Source: Porphyra umbilicalis
Lineage: Eukaryota; Rhodophyta; Bangiophyceae; Bangiales; Bangiaceae
DNA: 64,000 nt
Assembly: GCA_002049455.2 (NCBI GenBank)
Contig: KV918799.1
Span: 105,140 to 169,139 of the forward strand
Reading direction: 5' to 3'
The position numbers and the translations under genes were made by a program. Position 1 is the first letter of the stretch. Each line of letters begins with the position of its first letter. A model generated the notes under the pieces. That model saw nothing but the letters and a program-made list of their open reading frames with translations, was not told the origin of the DNA and ran no database searches. Shown in pieces: positions 10,322 to 21,563 of this stretch.

Positions 10322-12366
10322 ATGGCCGATGGGGGGGGAATGGAGACCCCCCTGGTGTCGAGGTGCCTGGTGCCGGGGCGGATGAGATTACCCCCCCCGG
10401 AGGCGGATCGTCGGTTGACGATCGCCACACCAGTGCCGGCACCACGGATGCGGGTGCCCGCGGGGCGCGGACTTTGTTCCAACCCTTGCCCCCGGGCGTC
10501 GATCCGACTGGGACTCGCCCCCCGGCAGGCGCCCCCTCGGGTAGTACTCACCCCGAGGCGTTCCTGTCGGGTGCTGGCACTCATTTCGGCGTAGGACAGC
10601 TGCCCGACGTTACTACGTGGGGCGGTGGGTCTGTGCCACCACCGGCACGGGAACCTGTGGGTGGGAGCTCTAGTCGTGCTCCCCCAGGTTCACGGAGTGC
10701 CAAGGGTGCCCCGGCGCCTGAGCACGGCGCCGGGACCCACGGTATCCGTCCCCCGGCCCTCGGGCCCGGTGGGAGATCCCCTCTCGGTGCTTGGGAGGGG
10801 GGGGCGATGCCAGGATCGGCACGGGAGCCTGCAGGCGGGAGCTCTAGTCGTGCTCCCCCAGGCTCACGGGGTGCCAGGGATGGCCCGGGTCTCGAGTGGC
10901 GAGACGCCGTGGCCGAGGTCGTTCGGTCCGAAGTTACCCGATCGCTAGTTACGATGTTGAGGGGCTCTACGCCCCGGCCCGCTGAGCGGCGGGGCAGAGC
11001 CCGACGCTCTGCTCGTCGGCGCCGACGCGACAACTCGTCGTCGTCGTCGACCACTGACGTCTCCCGCTCGGGGGACGAGTCAGCTGTTGCGGCCCTACTT
11101 GGTGCGTTCCGTGCTACCCCCCCGCCGTCGACGGTGAGGGACGGCACTCGGGGTATTGACCCGAAGGCCCAACCGACTCCGGACTCGGCGGAGGGTGAGC
11201 AAGGCGGAGGAGCGGCGCGAGAGTTACCCCGGGGTATTGACCCGGGGTTCCCGACGCACTTCTCCTCCGCGACCGGTCCAGAGGCTGGGGGGTGGCCTAC
11301 TCATACCACCCCGACACCCCCAACTCGGGTGGTGCCGCCCAAGATTGTGGTGAACCACCCGTACTACCGGGTGATGTTCGATTGTGAGACTTACGCGCTA
11401 GACAACAAGTCGGTTGCCTACACGCGGCGCCAGGCCCGTACTCTGGCCCGGCGCAAGAAGGAGGTGGCTCAGTCCTTCGGGGTGAACGACGAGTGGGATG
11501 GTTCCCCCCCGGCCAAGGTCTTCCAGTTCTTGCGCAAGTTTGCCAAGGCCTGTGACGACAACAACCTCTCCGAAGGCGAAGCCTTCTACATCCTTCAAGA
11601 CTTTACGAAGGAACCTCTCAAGTCAGAGGTGATGATGGTTATGCCAACTCGCCGGGCGGGTAACCCCGGCGAGGTCACTTCATACTTGGATCTCATCAAC
11701 TGGATGATTCGGCGTCACGTCGACGAGGCCTCGGTGGCTACTCTAGTCGAGACCCTGAACGTCGCGGTCCAACGGGACGACGAGGACGAGTTGTCCTTCG
11801 CCGAGCGCCTCCGCCGCCTCAACACCGAGTGCGGGTTCATGTACGGGGAGGGCGCCCTCAAGGGGCGCTTTGTGGAAGGTGTCCACCGCGCGGCGCGCGC
11901 CACTGTGCGCGAGCGCAACACCCCCGGCATGACTATGGCGGAGCTGGCTCGCGTCGCCCAGACTAAGGGCGACGAACACCGCTGGCTACGACTTGAGCAG
12001 CACAAGGAGCGGACCAAGGAGCGAGAAGCGCTCGCGGAGGAGGCCCGTCTCCGGCGGCAAGCTCGTGCGGCCGCCCTTCCCCGGATCACTGGGGGGACGC
12101 GGGGTTATCAACCACGGGACGCCCCTGTCCGGACCGTCGGTTCCGTGGGTGCCCCCACTCCGGGCCCCCGGTACGATGGACCCCGACCCAAGACTCCGGG
12201 CGGCTCGACTCCCGGGGGCAACGACAACTCGCACTACCGCTCCCGACCGAGGGATGGGCCTTCCCGACCCAAATCCCGGTCGGAAGAGTACCCTTGCTGG
12301 CAGTGTGGCAAGGTGGGCCATTGGGCCGAGGTGTGCCCCGACTTGGACGCACGCCTACGCGACTGA
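10322..12366 (+). CDS. gag: Gag region of A2
   Basis: Structural protein of family A. The N-terminal part (about 300 residues) is a Pro/Gly/Ser-rich region of low complexity with an Arg-rich patch and a Ser run. The capsid-like part follows (YYRVMFDCETYALDNK through about 11,950), then a basic linker and a single CCHC knuckle, CWQCGKVGHWAEVC, near 12,297. The same order is seen in A1. The region is not open in a single frame at its very start. The capsid part packages element RNA in cytoplasmic particles. Confidence 0.8.
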
Positions 12367-12608
12367 TTGGCCATAGCCAGTCGGTGGTCCCCTCTCGGGT
12401 CGTCCTCGGGTTCCCGCGATACCCCGCGAGCGGGCCGGCGAGTAGCCGTTGCCACTCCCCACGAGGACTCCAGCTCAAGCGGCGAGGAGTCAACGCCGCT
12501 TGAGAAGGGGGAACCGCGGACCGAGCCCGAGTGCGGACCCACCACCTCCTCTGAGTCCGAGGAGGGAAACGAGTAACCACCGGTGTTGGGCCCTCCCCGC
12601 GGCAACCG

Positions 12609-14966
12609 GTGGACCCAACCCGGGACATGGATAAGATGCCAGTACGCATCCTATCCCGACCCAAGGGGATCCGCCCCCGGGACGCACCCCTCCCGAAGGG
12701 GGTAAGCGGCCAGAATGTGGTGGCCATCCTGACGGGGTCCAACTACCAGGTGGCCAGTCGCGTCTGGCTGGACTCGGGGCGTGAGCTAGCCCTCCGCGTC
12801 ATAGTCGACACGGGGTCGTGTGTCTCCTTAGTACGGGAAGCGCTACTCCCCCCGGAGATGGAGGTGGCGCCCTTAGACGCGGCGACCGCCCAGTTGTTTG
12901 ACGTGAATGGGGGACTCCTCCCCATCACGGGCACCGTGACTCTTACGGTGCGAGTCGGCACTTACTCCACCCCAGTCACGTGTGGGGTAGTGCCGGGCAT
13001 GTCGGTCCCCCTACTCCTAGGGACCGACTACACAGACGTCCATGTCCCCAACATTTGTGGGCCCAAGGGGTACATCCGGTTACTAAACGGATGTAGGGTC
13101 CCCATCCTCCGTCGGGGTAAGACGGTGTCGTATGCCCGGGCGGACCAACCCCAGTCGGGGACCGCTAGTGGGGCGGACACCAAGGTGCACCTAGCACGCG
13201 AGGTGGTTATACCCCCGAGGTCCCGAGGATACGTCCCAGTACAGACGTCGTTCCAAGGGAATGGGGTCATCACCCAGCGCCATCGGGTGTATGAGCGCCA
13301 CCGCGTGCATGTTGCAACTGGCACCATGGACTGCACCGCCAACCAGACGTGGTGGGTGGAGGTAACCCATACGGGGAACACGAGTAAGCGACTCCCCAAG
13401 GGCATGGTCATGGGGCATATGTCGGCCTACTCCGGTACGGTAGCCGCCATATCCCGAGAGGACTGGGCTGCACTCAGCCCCAGTCCGACCACCGCGCCGG
13501 ACGCAACGGACCCCGTGGAAGAGCCCCACGTTGATACTTCGAACGTGCCCGAGGGGCTGCGGCCTCAAGTGCTCGCCCTACTGGAGAAGCACCGAGCCCT
13601 CTGGAGTGGGCACTTGGGCTCCATCAAGGCCACGGAGCACCGGATCGAGTTGAAGCCGGGCTCCAAGCCCGGCCGGCTCAACCCCTACCGGGTGGGTCCC
13701 CGAACTAGGGAACTCATCAAGGCCCAAGTCGACCGAATGCTCAAGCTCGAAGTTATAGAGCCCAGCCAGAGTGAATGGGCTAGCCCGGTGGTACTCATCC
13801 CGAAGCCCGACGGGAGTCCCCGGTTTTGCATCGACTATCGGCAGTTGAACGAGCGCACAGTACGCGACTCGTATCCACTACCCCGGATGGACGACTGCCT
13901 CGACTCCTTAGGGGATGCACAGTTCTTCTCCACGTTGGACTGCAACGCGGGGTACTGGCAGATCCCCCTAGCCGAGGAGGATAAGCCGAAGACGGCATTC
14001 ACTTGCCACTGTGGGACGTACCAGTGTACGCGTCTTCCGTTTGGCCTGTGCAATGCCCCTGCCACTTTCCAGCGGGCTATTGACATGATCCTATCCGGAG
14101 TCAAGTGGCGGAATGTGCTCGTCTACTTAGACGACCTCATCATCTTCTCCGCCGATGCCGAGTCGCACCTGTCCCACTTGGACACGGTGCTCACCTTACT
14201 CGGGAAGCACGGGGTCACACTCAAGGCACAGAAGTGCCACCTCTTTACTAATGAGGTGGAGTACCTTGGCCATGTAGTACGGCCAGGACGCTTGAGTGTT
14301 AACGAGAAGAACCTCAAGGCCATCAAGAAGGCCAGCTTCCCCCAGACCCAAACCCAACTTAGGAGTTTCCTGGGGATGTGCAACGTCTACCGTCGGTTCA
14401 CGGTAGACTTCGCTAAGACCGCGAAGCCGCTGAACAACTTGAACAGCGTAAAGCTTCCGAAGCGGTTGAGTCCCCCTACTCCGAAGGAACAGAACGCGTT
14501 CGACAAACTACGCGAACAGCTATGCCACCCGCCCATCCTTGCGATACCGCGCAAGGAGGGGAAGTACATCATCGATGTGGACGCTAGCTACGACCAGCTA
14601 GGGTGCTGCCTACTACAGCAGCAACCCAATGGCAAGTACCTGCCCGTAGGCTACTTCAGTAAGGGCCTACTACCGGCGGAGAAGAACTACACCGTCACCG
14701 AGATTGAGGGACTAGGTGTGGTGTGGGCGGTCGGTTTACTACGACCGTACATCGAAGGCACCAAGTTCCTCATCCGGTGTGACCACAAGGCACTGAAGTG
14801 GATACTCACCACGACGGCCTGCACCAACAATCGACTCAATCGTTGGCGCATCCTCCTCTCGGAGTTCGACTATGATGTGGAGTACAAGCCCGGCCCCCAA
14901 CATGCGGTGGCCGACGCTCTGTCCCGCATCCCGACTGAGGGGCTGGACACGGGACCCATCTCCTAG
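12609..14966 (+). CDS. pol: Protease-reverse transcriptase-RNase H region of A2
   Basis: A 785-codon open frame. The aspartic protease motif VDTGSCVSLVREALL lies near residue 65. The RT begins around residue 345; its finger motif reads SPVVLIPKPDGSPRFCIDYR, and the catalytic motif is YLDDLIIF near residue 507. The RNase H region starts IIDVDASYDQLGCCL near residue 655, and the connection DHKALKWIL lies near 730. It makes cDNA from element RNA. The order protease-RT-RNase H before integrase defines Ty3/gypsy. Gag lies upstream in a separate frame. Confidence 0.9.
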   Translation: MDPTRDMDKMPVRILSRPKGIRPRDAPLPKGVSGQNVVAILTGSNYQVASRVWLDSGRELALRVIVDTGSCVSLVREALLPPEMEVAPLDAATAQLFDVNGGLLPITGTVTLTVRVGTYSTPVTCGVVPGMSVPLLLGTDYTDVHVPNICGPKGYIRLLNGCRVPILRRGKTVSYARADQPQSGTASGADTKVHLAREVVIPPRSRGYVPVQTSFQGNGVITQRHRVYERHRVHVATGTMDCTANQTWWVEVTHTGNTSKRLPKGMVMGHMSAYSGTVAAISREDWAALSPSPTTAPDATDPVEEPHVDTSNVPEGLRPQVLALLEKHRALWSGHLGSIKATEHRIELKPGSKPGRLNPYRVGPRTRELIKAQVDRMLKLEVIEPSQSEWASPVVLIPKPDGSPRFCIDYRQLNERTVRDSYPLPRMDDCLDSLGDAQFFSTLDCNAGYWQIPLAEEDKPKTAFTCHCGTYQCTRLPFGLCNAPATFQRAIDMILSGVKWRNVLVYLDDLIIFSADAESHLSHLDTVLTLLGKHGVTLKAQKCHLFTNEVEYLGHVVRPGRLSVNEKNLKAIKKASFPQTQTQLRSFLGMCNVYRRFTVDFAKTAKPLNNLNSVKLPKRLSPPTPKEQNAFDKLREQLCHPPILAIPRKEGKYIIDVDASYDQLGCCLLQQQPNGKYLPVGYFSKGLLPAEKNYTVTEIEGLGVVWAVGLLRPYIEGTKFLIRCDHKALKWILTTTACTNNRLNRWRILLSEFDYDVEYKPGPQHAVADALSRIPTEGLDTGPIS

Positions 14967-14984
14967 GAGATTCCCACAGTCGGG

Positions 14985-16528
14985 GTGACCACTCGATCGG
15001 GGGCGGTACTCGACCCCCGACTCCCCGAGAACAGGGAGACTGCCCGCATACCCCTGGGCGAACTAGTCCAGAAGCAGGCAACAGACGAGTTCTGTCAGGG
15101 GGTCAAGAAGTTACTTGATACCCCCACCCCCACGCGCTTCTACGAGAACGCAGACGGGTTGTTGTGCCGTCGCGGACACCGCGAGGGGACCCAGCAGGTA
15201 CTGGTCCCCCAGTCCCTAGTCAAGGACGTATTACGGGCGGAGCACTCCTCCCCCTTGGCCGCGCATCCAGGTGGGACGCGCATGTACCAGACCCTGCGGG
15301 ACCAATACTACTGGCCCTCGCTGGCGATGGATGTGTTCGGGTGGGTGGCAGCTTGCCCCACCTGTGCTAAGAACCGGCTCATGGGTACGCAGAGTAAAGC
15401 GTTCATGAGGTTGTTCCCCGCGACGGAACCCTTCGCAGCGCTGGCCATTGACTTACTTGGCCCCCTGCCCAGGACCCCCGAAGGATATGAGTATATCCTA
15501 GTTATTTGTGACCGATTTACTAAGGTCACTCGGGCGGTCCCGCTTCGTGACATCACGGCTCTGGATGTTCTCAGCGCATTCCTCGACACGTGGGATGCTA
15601 GCTATGGGAACCCCGATTCAGTTCTATCGGATAACGGACCCCAATTTGCTGCCGTACTCTGGCAAGGGGTGCTCAAGACCCTGGGTATTGACACTAACTA
15701 TGCCACCCCTTACCACCCACAAACTAATGGGCAGGTCGAACGGTTTAATAAGACCTTAGTTAAGCAACTACGCCACTACGTAAGTGACCACGTAGTTACG
15801 TGGTCCCGATACTTAAGCCTGGTAGTAACGGCTTACAATTCGCAAGTGCATAGTAGCACCGGGCAGATCCCCTTTGCGTTCGTAAGCCCACGAAGGCTTA
15901 CTCCCGTGGCGCTCGAGCGACTTACAGCGGGTACCGACACCGGGGAGATAGTAACCCCCGGGCGATCCAAGGAGAATTTCCTCCAGCGCCTTGACTCCCT
16001 TATCCCCCTAGTACGGGAGACCATGGAGAAGGCACAGGCCCGGTACAAACGAGCATTCGACAAGCGCGTGCAGACTCGCCGCGAAGCCCTCCAAGTTGGA
16101 GGCTGGGTATTCGTGAAGTCCCACGAGAACCAGGGGGTAAGCTCGTCTTCAAGACACTGGGACCCTACCAGATCTTGAAGACAGACGGGCGTCGGCTTAC
16201 CATCGAAAGTGACGATGGTATCCGAACCATCAATGGGAACCACGCCACCCGGGCCCCGGAACCACCCGAGGGGGACCCGGCGTGGGCGCGGGCACTGGCC
16301 GCGTGGCGGGTCCCGTCCCTCCCCTCATCGGCCAGTAAACCGATTGAGGCTGTCTTCGACCGCTTTGTCGGACAGGGGTACGATGACCAAGAGCGACTCA
16401 TGCTCAAGGTCAGGTGGTTCGGGTATGGACCCCGGGAGGATTCCTGGCACTATGTGGAGGACCTCCCGGCTGAGAAGGTCCGCCAGCACTGTGTGCGGCA
16501 CCGGCTCACAATGAGAGGAAGGGTATAA
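14985..16528 (+). CDS. int: Integrase with C-terminal chromodomain of A2
   Basis: Zinc-binding HHCC region (H...YWPSLAMDVFGWVAACPTC) near 15,260-15,365; the DDE core has AIDLLGPLP, then LSDNGPQF near 15,625 and a later Glu in NGQVERFNKTLV. The C-terminal segment near 16,395-16,490 (LMLKVRWFGYGPREDSWHYV) is a chromodomain, with the aromatic residues typical of the fold. In chromoviruses this domain steers integration to marked chromatin. The region is spread over two overlapping frames. Confidence 0.87.
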
Positions 16529-16665
16529 AACAACTAACAACCCCCAGTACGGGGTACCCCTCGCACACACCCCCGACAATAGATCCAACCCAACTAGGGA
16601 CAAGCCCACCGGGGGCCGGGTCGCGCCTCACTGAGCGCCCCGGCGCCCCACTCAAACCTGGGTAC
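16529..16665. other. Spacer after the A2 chromodomain
   Basis: Short noncoding gap between the end of the sense coding region and the antisense tract. It contains TATAAAACAACTAAC near 16,524, the most AT-rich spot nearby. Confidence 0.5.
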
Positions 16666-19083
16666 CTACTCCCTACCCGGCGAGTGCGGGCGGTCGTCGC
16701 GGACGTACCCCCCAAACTGGTCGTAACCCGAATGGTCCGGGTACTCCTGGGCCGACCCCCGGTCCGAGGGGCCCGGCCCCCACGACGAGCGCGGCACCCT
16801 ACTCGGTGCCGCCCCCGCCGCAGAGTACCCCCCACCAGTGGAGGGGTAGCCGCCCCCATGGTAGGGCGCGGCTGAGCCCACAGGCTCCCCGGCGTACGGG
16901 ACCCGACTGGGGCCCCCGCCCGCCGAAGTCCCGGCGGGCCCAGCCGCCACCCGCTGGCCATGCCCCTCCAAGCGGGAGGCCATCTGGTACCCGATGGCCT
17001 CTGGGGTGGTGTCCACCAGGAACTGCGCGGCTGCGGCAGACCGGGGGGACGAGGAGTCCCGCAGTACGGACCCCGCCGCCCGGGTGACCCACGCCAGGGT
17101 GTCCACCGGGAGGCAACTATCGCCTCCCCATGGGCCACCCTCAGCGCCCCCGCCGCACTTGGGTAGGTGGTTGCCAAGGCGTGGGCGCACCGCGGGGTGA
17201 CGTACCCCCAGCTGAGGCTCTGCCCCGCCCCAAGGGACGGGTAGTACGGCACCCCCGGCGGGGCAAACGTCGGACGGCCCGACCGCCCGCGGGGGATGCC
17301 CCCGCCCGGGTGGTCCGCCGGACAGCGCCCCCACGAGCAGGGGGGCGCTCGGCAGTACCTCGGGTACGCTTGCGCTGCTGGGGGGCACTGGCCCCCGGCG
17401 CACCCCAACCCGAGTTCGGTGGGGGCGACGTCGCCGTTACCCCCGCCGAGTAGGGGTAGGCCAGGTCACCCAGGCCCTCACGGAGGCCTATGCGCCCGGC
17501 CACCAGGCGTGTGTCACAGTGGACAAACGCCCGAGGCGCCTCGCCCTCCTCCCCGCCAACTCGGCGGGCCAGGTAGGGCCCGGCCGCCTCCCAGTCCAAG
17601 GACTGGTGAAGGTCCAGCAACTCGCTGAGGTAGGCGTGCGCGTCCGGGCCGGCCCCCTCCGCCACGTTGGCGAGGCGGAGCCCCACCAGACGCCCCACTA
17701 TGGCGGCTGGCAGGTGCCAGAGGTACCCCTTAGTCCGGGCGGAGGCATACCACACCCCCACTACCTCCAGCACCCACTGGGTAGCGAGGATGGCCGCCGC
17801 CGGGGTAGACTCCCCCCGGCGGAGCGCAGTGCCAAAGTAGGCCACTATGCGCGGCATCCGGGCCGGGAACCCGAAGGGCACCTCCATGGCCGACCACCAG
17901 GACGGCGTCGGGACGTAGTATGCCCGCCGCGTCGAGGTGTGGACCTGGGAACTCTCCACTTGAGAGGCCCGCACCAGGATGCCCGACGCGTCCCGCACCC
18001 GGCGTTCGGTGCGGGCGTCCTGGTGGTGGAAGTGGGGGTCCGTCTCCCCCAAGTACGGGGGGGAGCAACACGCCCACTCCCACGCCACGACGGGCGGCAC
18101 GTCGTCGGCCGTGGCCCCGTCCATACATTGGACAGGCGCGCGGCCACGCGCTCCACCCACGGCGCGTCCCCCGCCTCCTGTAGGGCGGGGAGGTCCGTGG
18201 CCACCCCGGCAGGCAGTTCGTACTGCACGGGGTGGCGCGCCAGCCAGCGCTGCCAAGCCGGGCCCTGCTTGGGCAGCGGGATCGCCGAGTAAAGCGCCCG
18301 CAAGCGGCACTCCCCCATCTGACTGGGGGCAGCCGGGGGCGTCCACTGAACCAACGCCCCCGGCTCCGCAAGCCCCGCCTCCCCCACTGCCGGTAGGCGC
18401 TCCCGGCGCGGCACCGGCGGGGGGACTCCTGCTCCATGGGATCATCCCCCGCCTCGCCCGGCTCCGCTGCCGCCGCCGGGGGAGTGGCCGGCCGGCTGGG
18501 CGGCAGCGGCACGCGCGCCGCCACCGCGCGGGACCCGACCGCGTCCTCCCCGGCCGACCGCGTCGGCGCACTTGACGCGCGGGAGGCCGACGCCGACCCC
18601 GCCGACGACTTGGACCGGCGGGGGGGAGGCGGCGGTTGGGTTGCTTGACTCCCCGCCGCCGACGACTCCCGCTCGGGGGCGCGGCGTTGGCCTGGCGCGC
18701 CCGGCGGGCTGCCTTGCCCCGGGACGCCGCCACGGCCGCGCCACTTGACTTGGTGGCGCCGGCCGGCGTGGCAGTTGCCGACGCCGCCGCCCCGCCAACC
18801 CGCGGGGTGGCCGCCGTCGAGGCCTTGGCCTTGGGGCGCCCATACTCCCCGGCGCCCGCCCACCCGCGGGGACCCGCCGCAGGGCTGCCCGACTTGGCCG
18901 TGGCCGACGCCGGCGTCCCACTCGGCGCCGGCGTGGCGCGCCCCGCACTTGGGGAGCCATCTCCTCGGTCGGCGCCGCTGCAGTCGACCGCGAGGAGGCC
19001 ATAGCCGCCGCGCCCGAGTAAGGGGGCGGCGAGGGGGAGGGGGGTGCCCCGCGCGGTGAGGGACGCGGGGGGGAGGCTCTCAA
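16666..19083 (-). CDS. Antisense open tract inside A2 (additional ORF)
   Basis: Between the chromodomain and the 3' LTR the sense strand has only short frames, but the minus strand has long ones. The largest is 17141-18733 (530 codons). Its residues about 215-400 have a protein-like composition (for example AYYVPTPSWWSAMEVPFGFP and GLRLANVAEGAGPDAHAYLS), with many Trp, Tyr, His, Asp and Glu. Another minus frame, 16666-17403, ends in a Gly/Tyr-rich tail. The whole spreads over more than one frame, so it is probably broken. I recognise no domain. Some plant Ty3/gypsy elements, such as Grande, also carry an antisense ORF between pol and the 3' LTR, so it may be an accessory gene of family A; a captured host gene is the other possibility. 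Confidence 0.5.
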
Positions 19084-19590
19084 CTTGAGTAGCGGTGGGG
19101 GGGGGACGGTGACGGTCGGCAGTGGACGGCGTCCCCGTCTAACCCCCGCCTACCCCCTTTTATGAGCCCCTGTGTGGGGACAGGGGCCCTTACCCCGGGC
19201 CCCCTCAGCCCCACCCCGCGGGCCACTCCCCCTGGACGACTCCCCACGGGGGGGGGCCGCGCGACAGCCCCCCAGGTGGGGGGGGCGGGCGGATGCCATA
19301 CTGGGCACCCGCCCCCCTGTTGGCCCGCCGGGCACGGTTAGCGGGCCCGCGCCGGACACGCGGCAGCACCCCTGGCTCCCGCGGCCGTGTCCACCATACG
19401 GCAACGGCGCGTACCCCCTTGCCCCGGCGGGGGGGCGCCCCCACGATCCGGGGCCGCCATCGCTGGCGAGGACCGGGGCAGCACCCGGGCCCCACACTGG
19501 GGAGCCCGGCGGCTAGCTGTCCTGGCCCGCCCGCCCCACTCGGGCGGGCCCGCCCCCCTGGCTCTGGGCCGCCGGGACGGCGACCCCTTT
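19084..19590. other. GC-rich 3' untranslated stretch of A2
   Basis: C/G-rich sequence with several overlapping low-complexity frames and no recognised domain. It lies between the antisense tract and the polypurine tract. Confidence 0.5.
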
Positions 19591-19602
19591 AGAAGGGGGA
19601 AT
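19591..19602 (+). promoter_or_regulatory. Polypurine tract of A2
   Basis: AGAAGGGGGAAT directly precedes the TGTGAC start of the 3' LTR, the expected place for the plus-strand DNA primer. Confidence 0.75.
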
Positions 19603-20296
19603 TGTGACGGTCCGTCACATGGCCCCCACACTCCGGGATCCAGATTCCCCGGAAATATGCCCCACTAACGCATATTTCAAATTGTTCCGTTGGCGACCCA
19701 CTTGTGCTCATCTCGTGGCTCACCAACCACAACCGCAATCCCAATACTTCCCTGGGATTCATAACCCCCTCGAGCGGGCCCCTACTTAAGGGCCTAATTT
19801 TGTGTAAACCCCACTTGGATTATCGACTTACGTTACTTTGTGCCCCTGACTCCGGGGCACCGCGAGGGTGTCACGTAGCACCCTTCCCCCGCCTATACTC
19901 AAGGCGGTATTCGAAGCTTCGGCCGTCCTCCGCTGAGACTGGCCCCATGGGCCCGGAGGGGAGGGTTTTCTGAGGGTCCCTTGAGGGCGTCTGAGGAGGG
20001 TTTTCCGAGGGTCCTTTGAGGGTGTCTGAGGAGGGTTTTCTGAGGGTCCGAGGGGAACGGACGGGATAAGAGGGCGAGGCGTGAGTGTCGCCTCGAGGCC
20101 TTCGACGCGGGCAAGTAAACTTCCGGTCACACAACTCGTGTTTGTCGCTCGGGGCGCCTTCCCCCGGTCGACGCCGTGCGTGTGTGCTCTTCGGGGTTTC
20201 CTTCCGGGGCGGGTATTCCCCGACAGGACTACCCGGCGACACGGTTTGGCTCGCCCTCCCCCCAACTGGGCGGGGTGGGCTGAGCGTGTTGTCACA
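19603..20296 (+). repeat. 3' LTR of A2 (694 bp)
   Basis: Same ends (TGTGAC...GTCACA), same length and same 35-bp sub-repeats as 9466-10159, with about seven single-base differences in total. Confidence 0.95.
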
Positions 20297-20301
20297 ACCA
20301 C
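20297..20301 (+). repeat. Target-site duplication of A2, right copy (ACCAC)
   Basis: Exact match to 9461-9465. Confidence 0.93.
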
Positions 20302-21275
20302 TGTACACATACTCTTTACAAATCCCCTGGTTTGGAGCCCCTGAGAGCAGGTGCTGGAGCCATCTGGGGCTCCGTTTACTGCGCCCTTCTCGCTGTTTGC
20401 CCAGACGGCTTCATCTAGTTTTCTGGGCGACTGCTGACGTCCTCGGGCGCTGTGTCACTGCCCTTTTGTCTACTGCCGCATATCCTGGTTACGACATGTA
20501 CATCATCGTCGGCAGCCGCGCCCACCGCATCTCAGCCGCATCTCACTGCACTTCGGCTGCATTTTGCAGACCATCGCATTTTCGAAAGCTTCGCACGACA
20601 GGCCTGCAGATGTCGTTATATGTGAGTCCAGATGCACGGATTCTTTGCAAAGCAATGTCATCCGTTTAACCGGCTGCGGCGGGGGGATGTGTACTTTGAT
20701 TGATTTATTTCCTACTTCCTTCAAGCCTCAACGGCTCGCTAATTCTTGTTCAGGCATCCGCCGGTAATCCCGTCACGGATGGAGCTTGCCGCCACTTGCC
20801 GTCACTTGCGTGAAGTTGTCGCCACTTGACTTGAGCTGCCTTCCAGGCAGGCCACTTGACAACCTGATATCAGCGGCCTGCTGTGTCTGGCACCCGTGTC
20901 GGGTGGTCAGACACACTGTCGCAGACACCGGGCACACCGCTTTGACACTGTCGTGTCCGGAAGCACAGCCGTGGCTGCTTCTGAACTGCGGTGCTCGGGC
21001 CCCGGGCGAGTCGGAGCTGTGCAACGGGCCAAGTCGAATTGATCAGGTTGCATTTATACTGCACCTGCACTGCATTTCCGTTCATGTCAACCTCAGCACA
21101 GGTGCGTTCCTGCCACGTATCTCCTGGCCAACTCACCCGCCACAGGCGCGGGCGTCATGTCCCCAGCGCGTGAACGAAAAAAATGGGCTCATCACAGGCA
21201 ACCAAGAGTAGCACAAGACGAGAAAAGGGCCCAGGGGAGGCGTCAGTTCGTGCGTGCATGAAAAGCACAAGGTGG
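20302..21275. other. Spacer right of A2, no recognised gene
   Basis: Moderate-GC sequence with no supported coding region. It has repeated GCCACTTG/CGTCACTTG words at 20780-20860 and an imperfect hairpin at about 20884-20914 (GTGTCTGGCACC against GGTGGTCAGACAC). Confidence 0.5.
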
Positions 21276-21480
21276 CGCCCCCCCCCCCACACACACCCCC
21301 ACCCCCCCCCCCGCCCCCACCCCAACTTACGCCCACACCCGTGCCGCTGCCGCCACCGCCGTGGCCACCCGTCCCAGGTGAGAGGCGGCGCCTAGGGCGG
21401 CCTCCCCCCGCCCCCCCCCCCCAACTACGATCAAATCCGCGGCAGGCCGTGGCCTAACGCCCCCAACCCCCTCCCCCCAA
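21276..21480. repeat. C-rich simple sequence
   Basis: Several runs of eight to ten C separated by CACA or CCAC, with the purines on the other strand. No coding content. Confidence 0.75.
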
Positions 21481-21563
21481 AACACACACCTACACCTGCC
21501 AGCGGCCTCTTTCCTCCCTTCCCCGCATCCACGCCCAAACCCGCGGGCGGCGCTGCCACCCCA

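Larger units (their letters stand above)
9466..20296 (+). mobile_element. Ty3/gypsy chromovirus, family A copy A2, nearly whole
   Basis: A 10,831-bp insertion with two 694-bp LTRs, matching 5-bp duplications, a primer site, gag (10322-12366), protease-RT-RNase H (12609-14966), integrase with a C-terminal chromodomain (14985-16528), a 3-kb extra tract with antisense open frames, a polypurine tract and the 3' LTR. The chromodomain places it among chromoviruses. The LTRs differ at about 7 of 694 positions (1%), so it is fairly young. It looks close to whole, with roughly two or three coding breaks. The 10.8-kb length is large for a chromovirus because of the extra tract. Confidence 0.93.

Noticed and set aside
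20786-21211. 141-codon plus frame right of A2
   Set aside because: Composition is mixed but no family signal; overlaps repeated CACTTG words.
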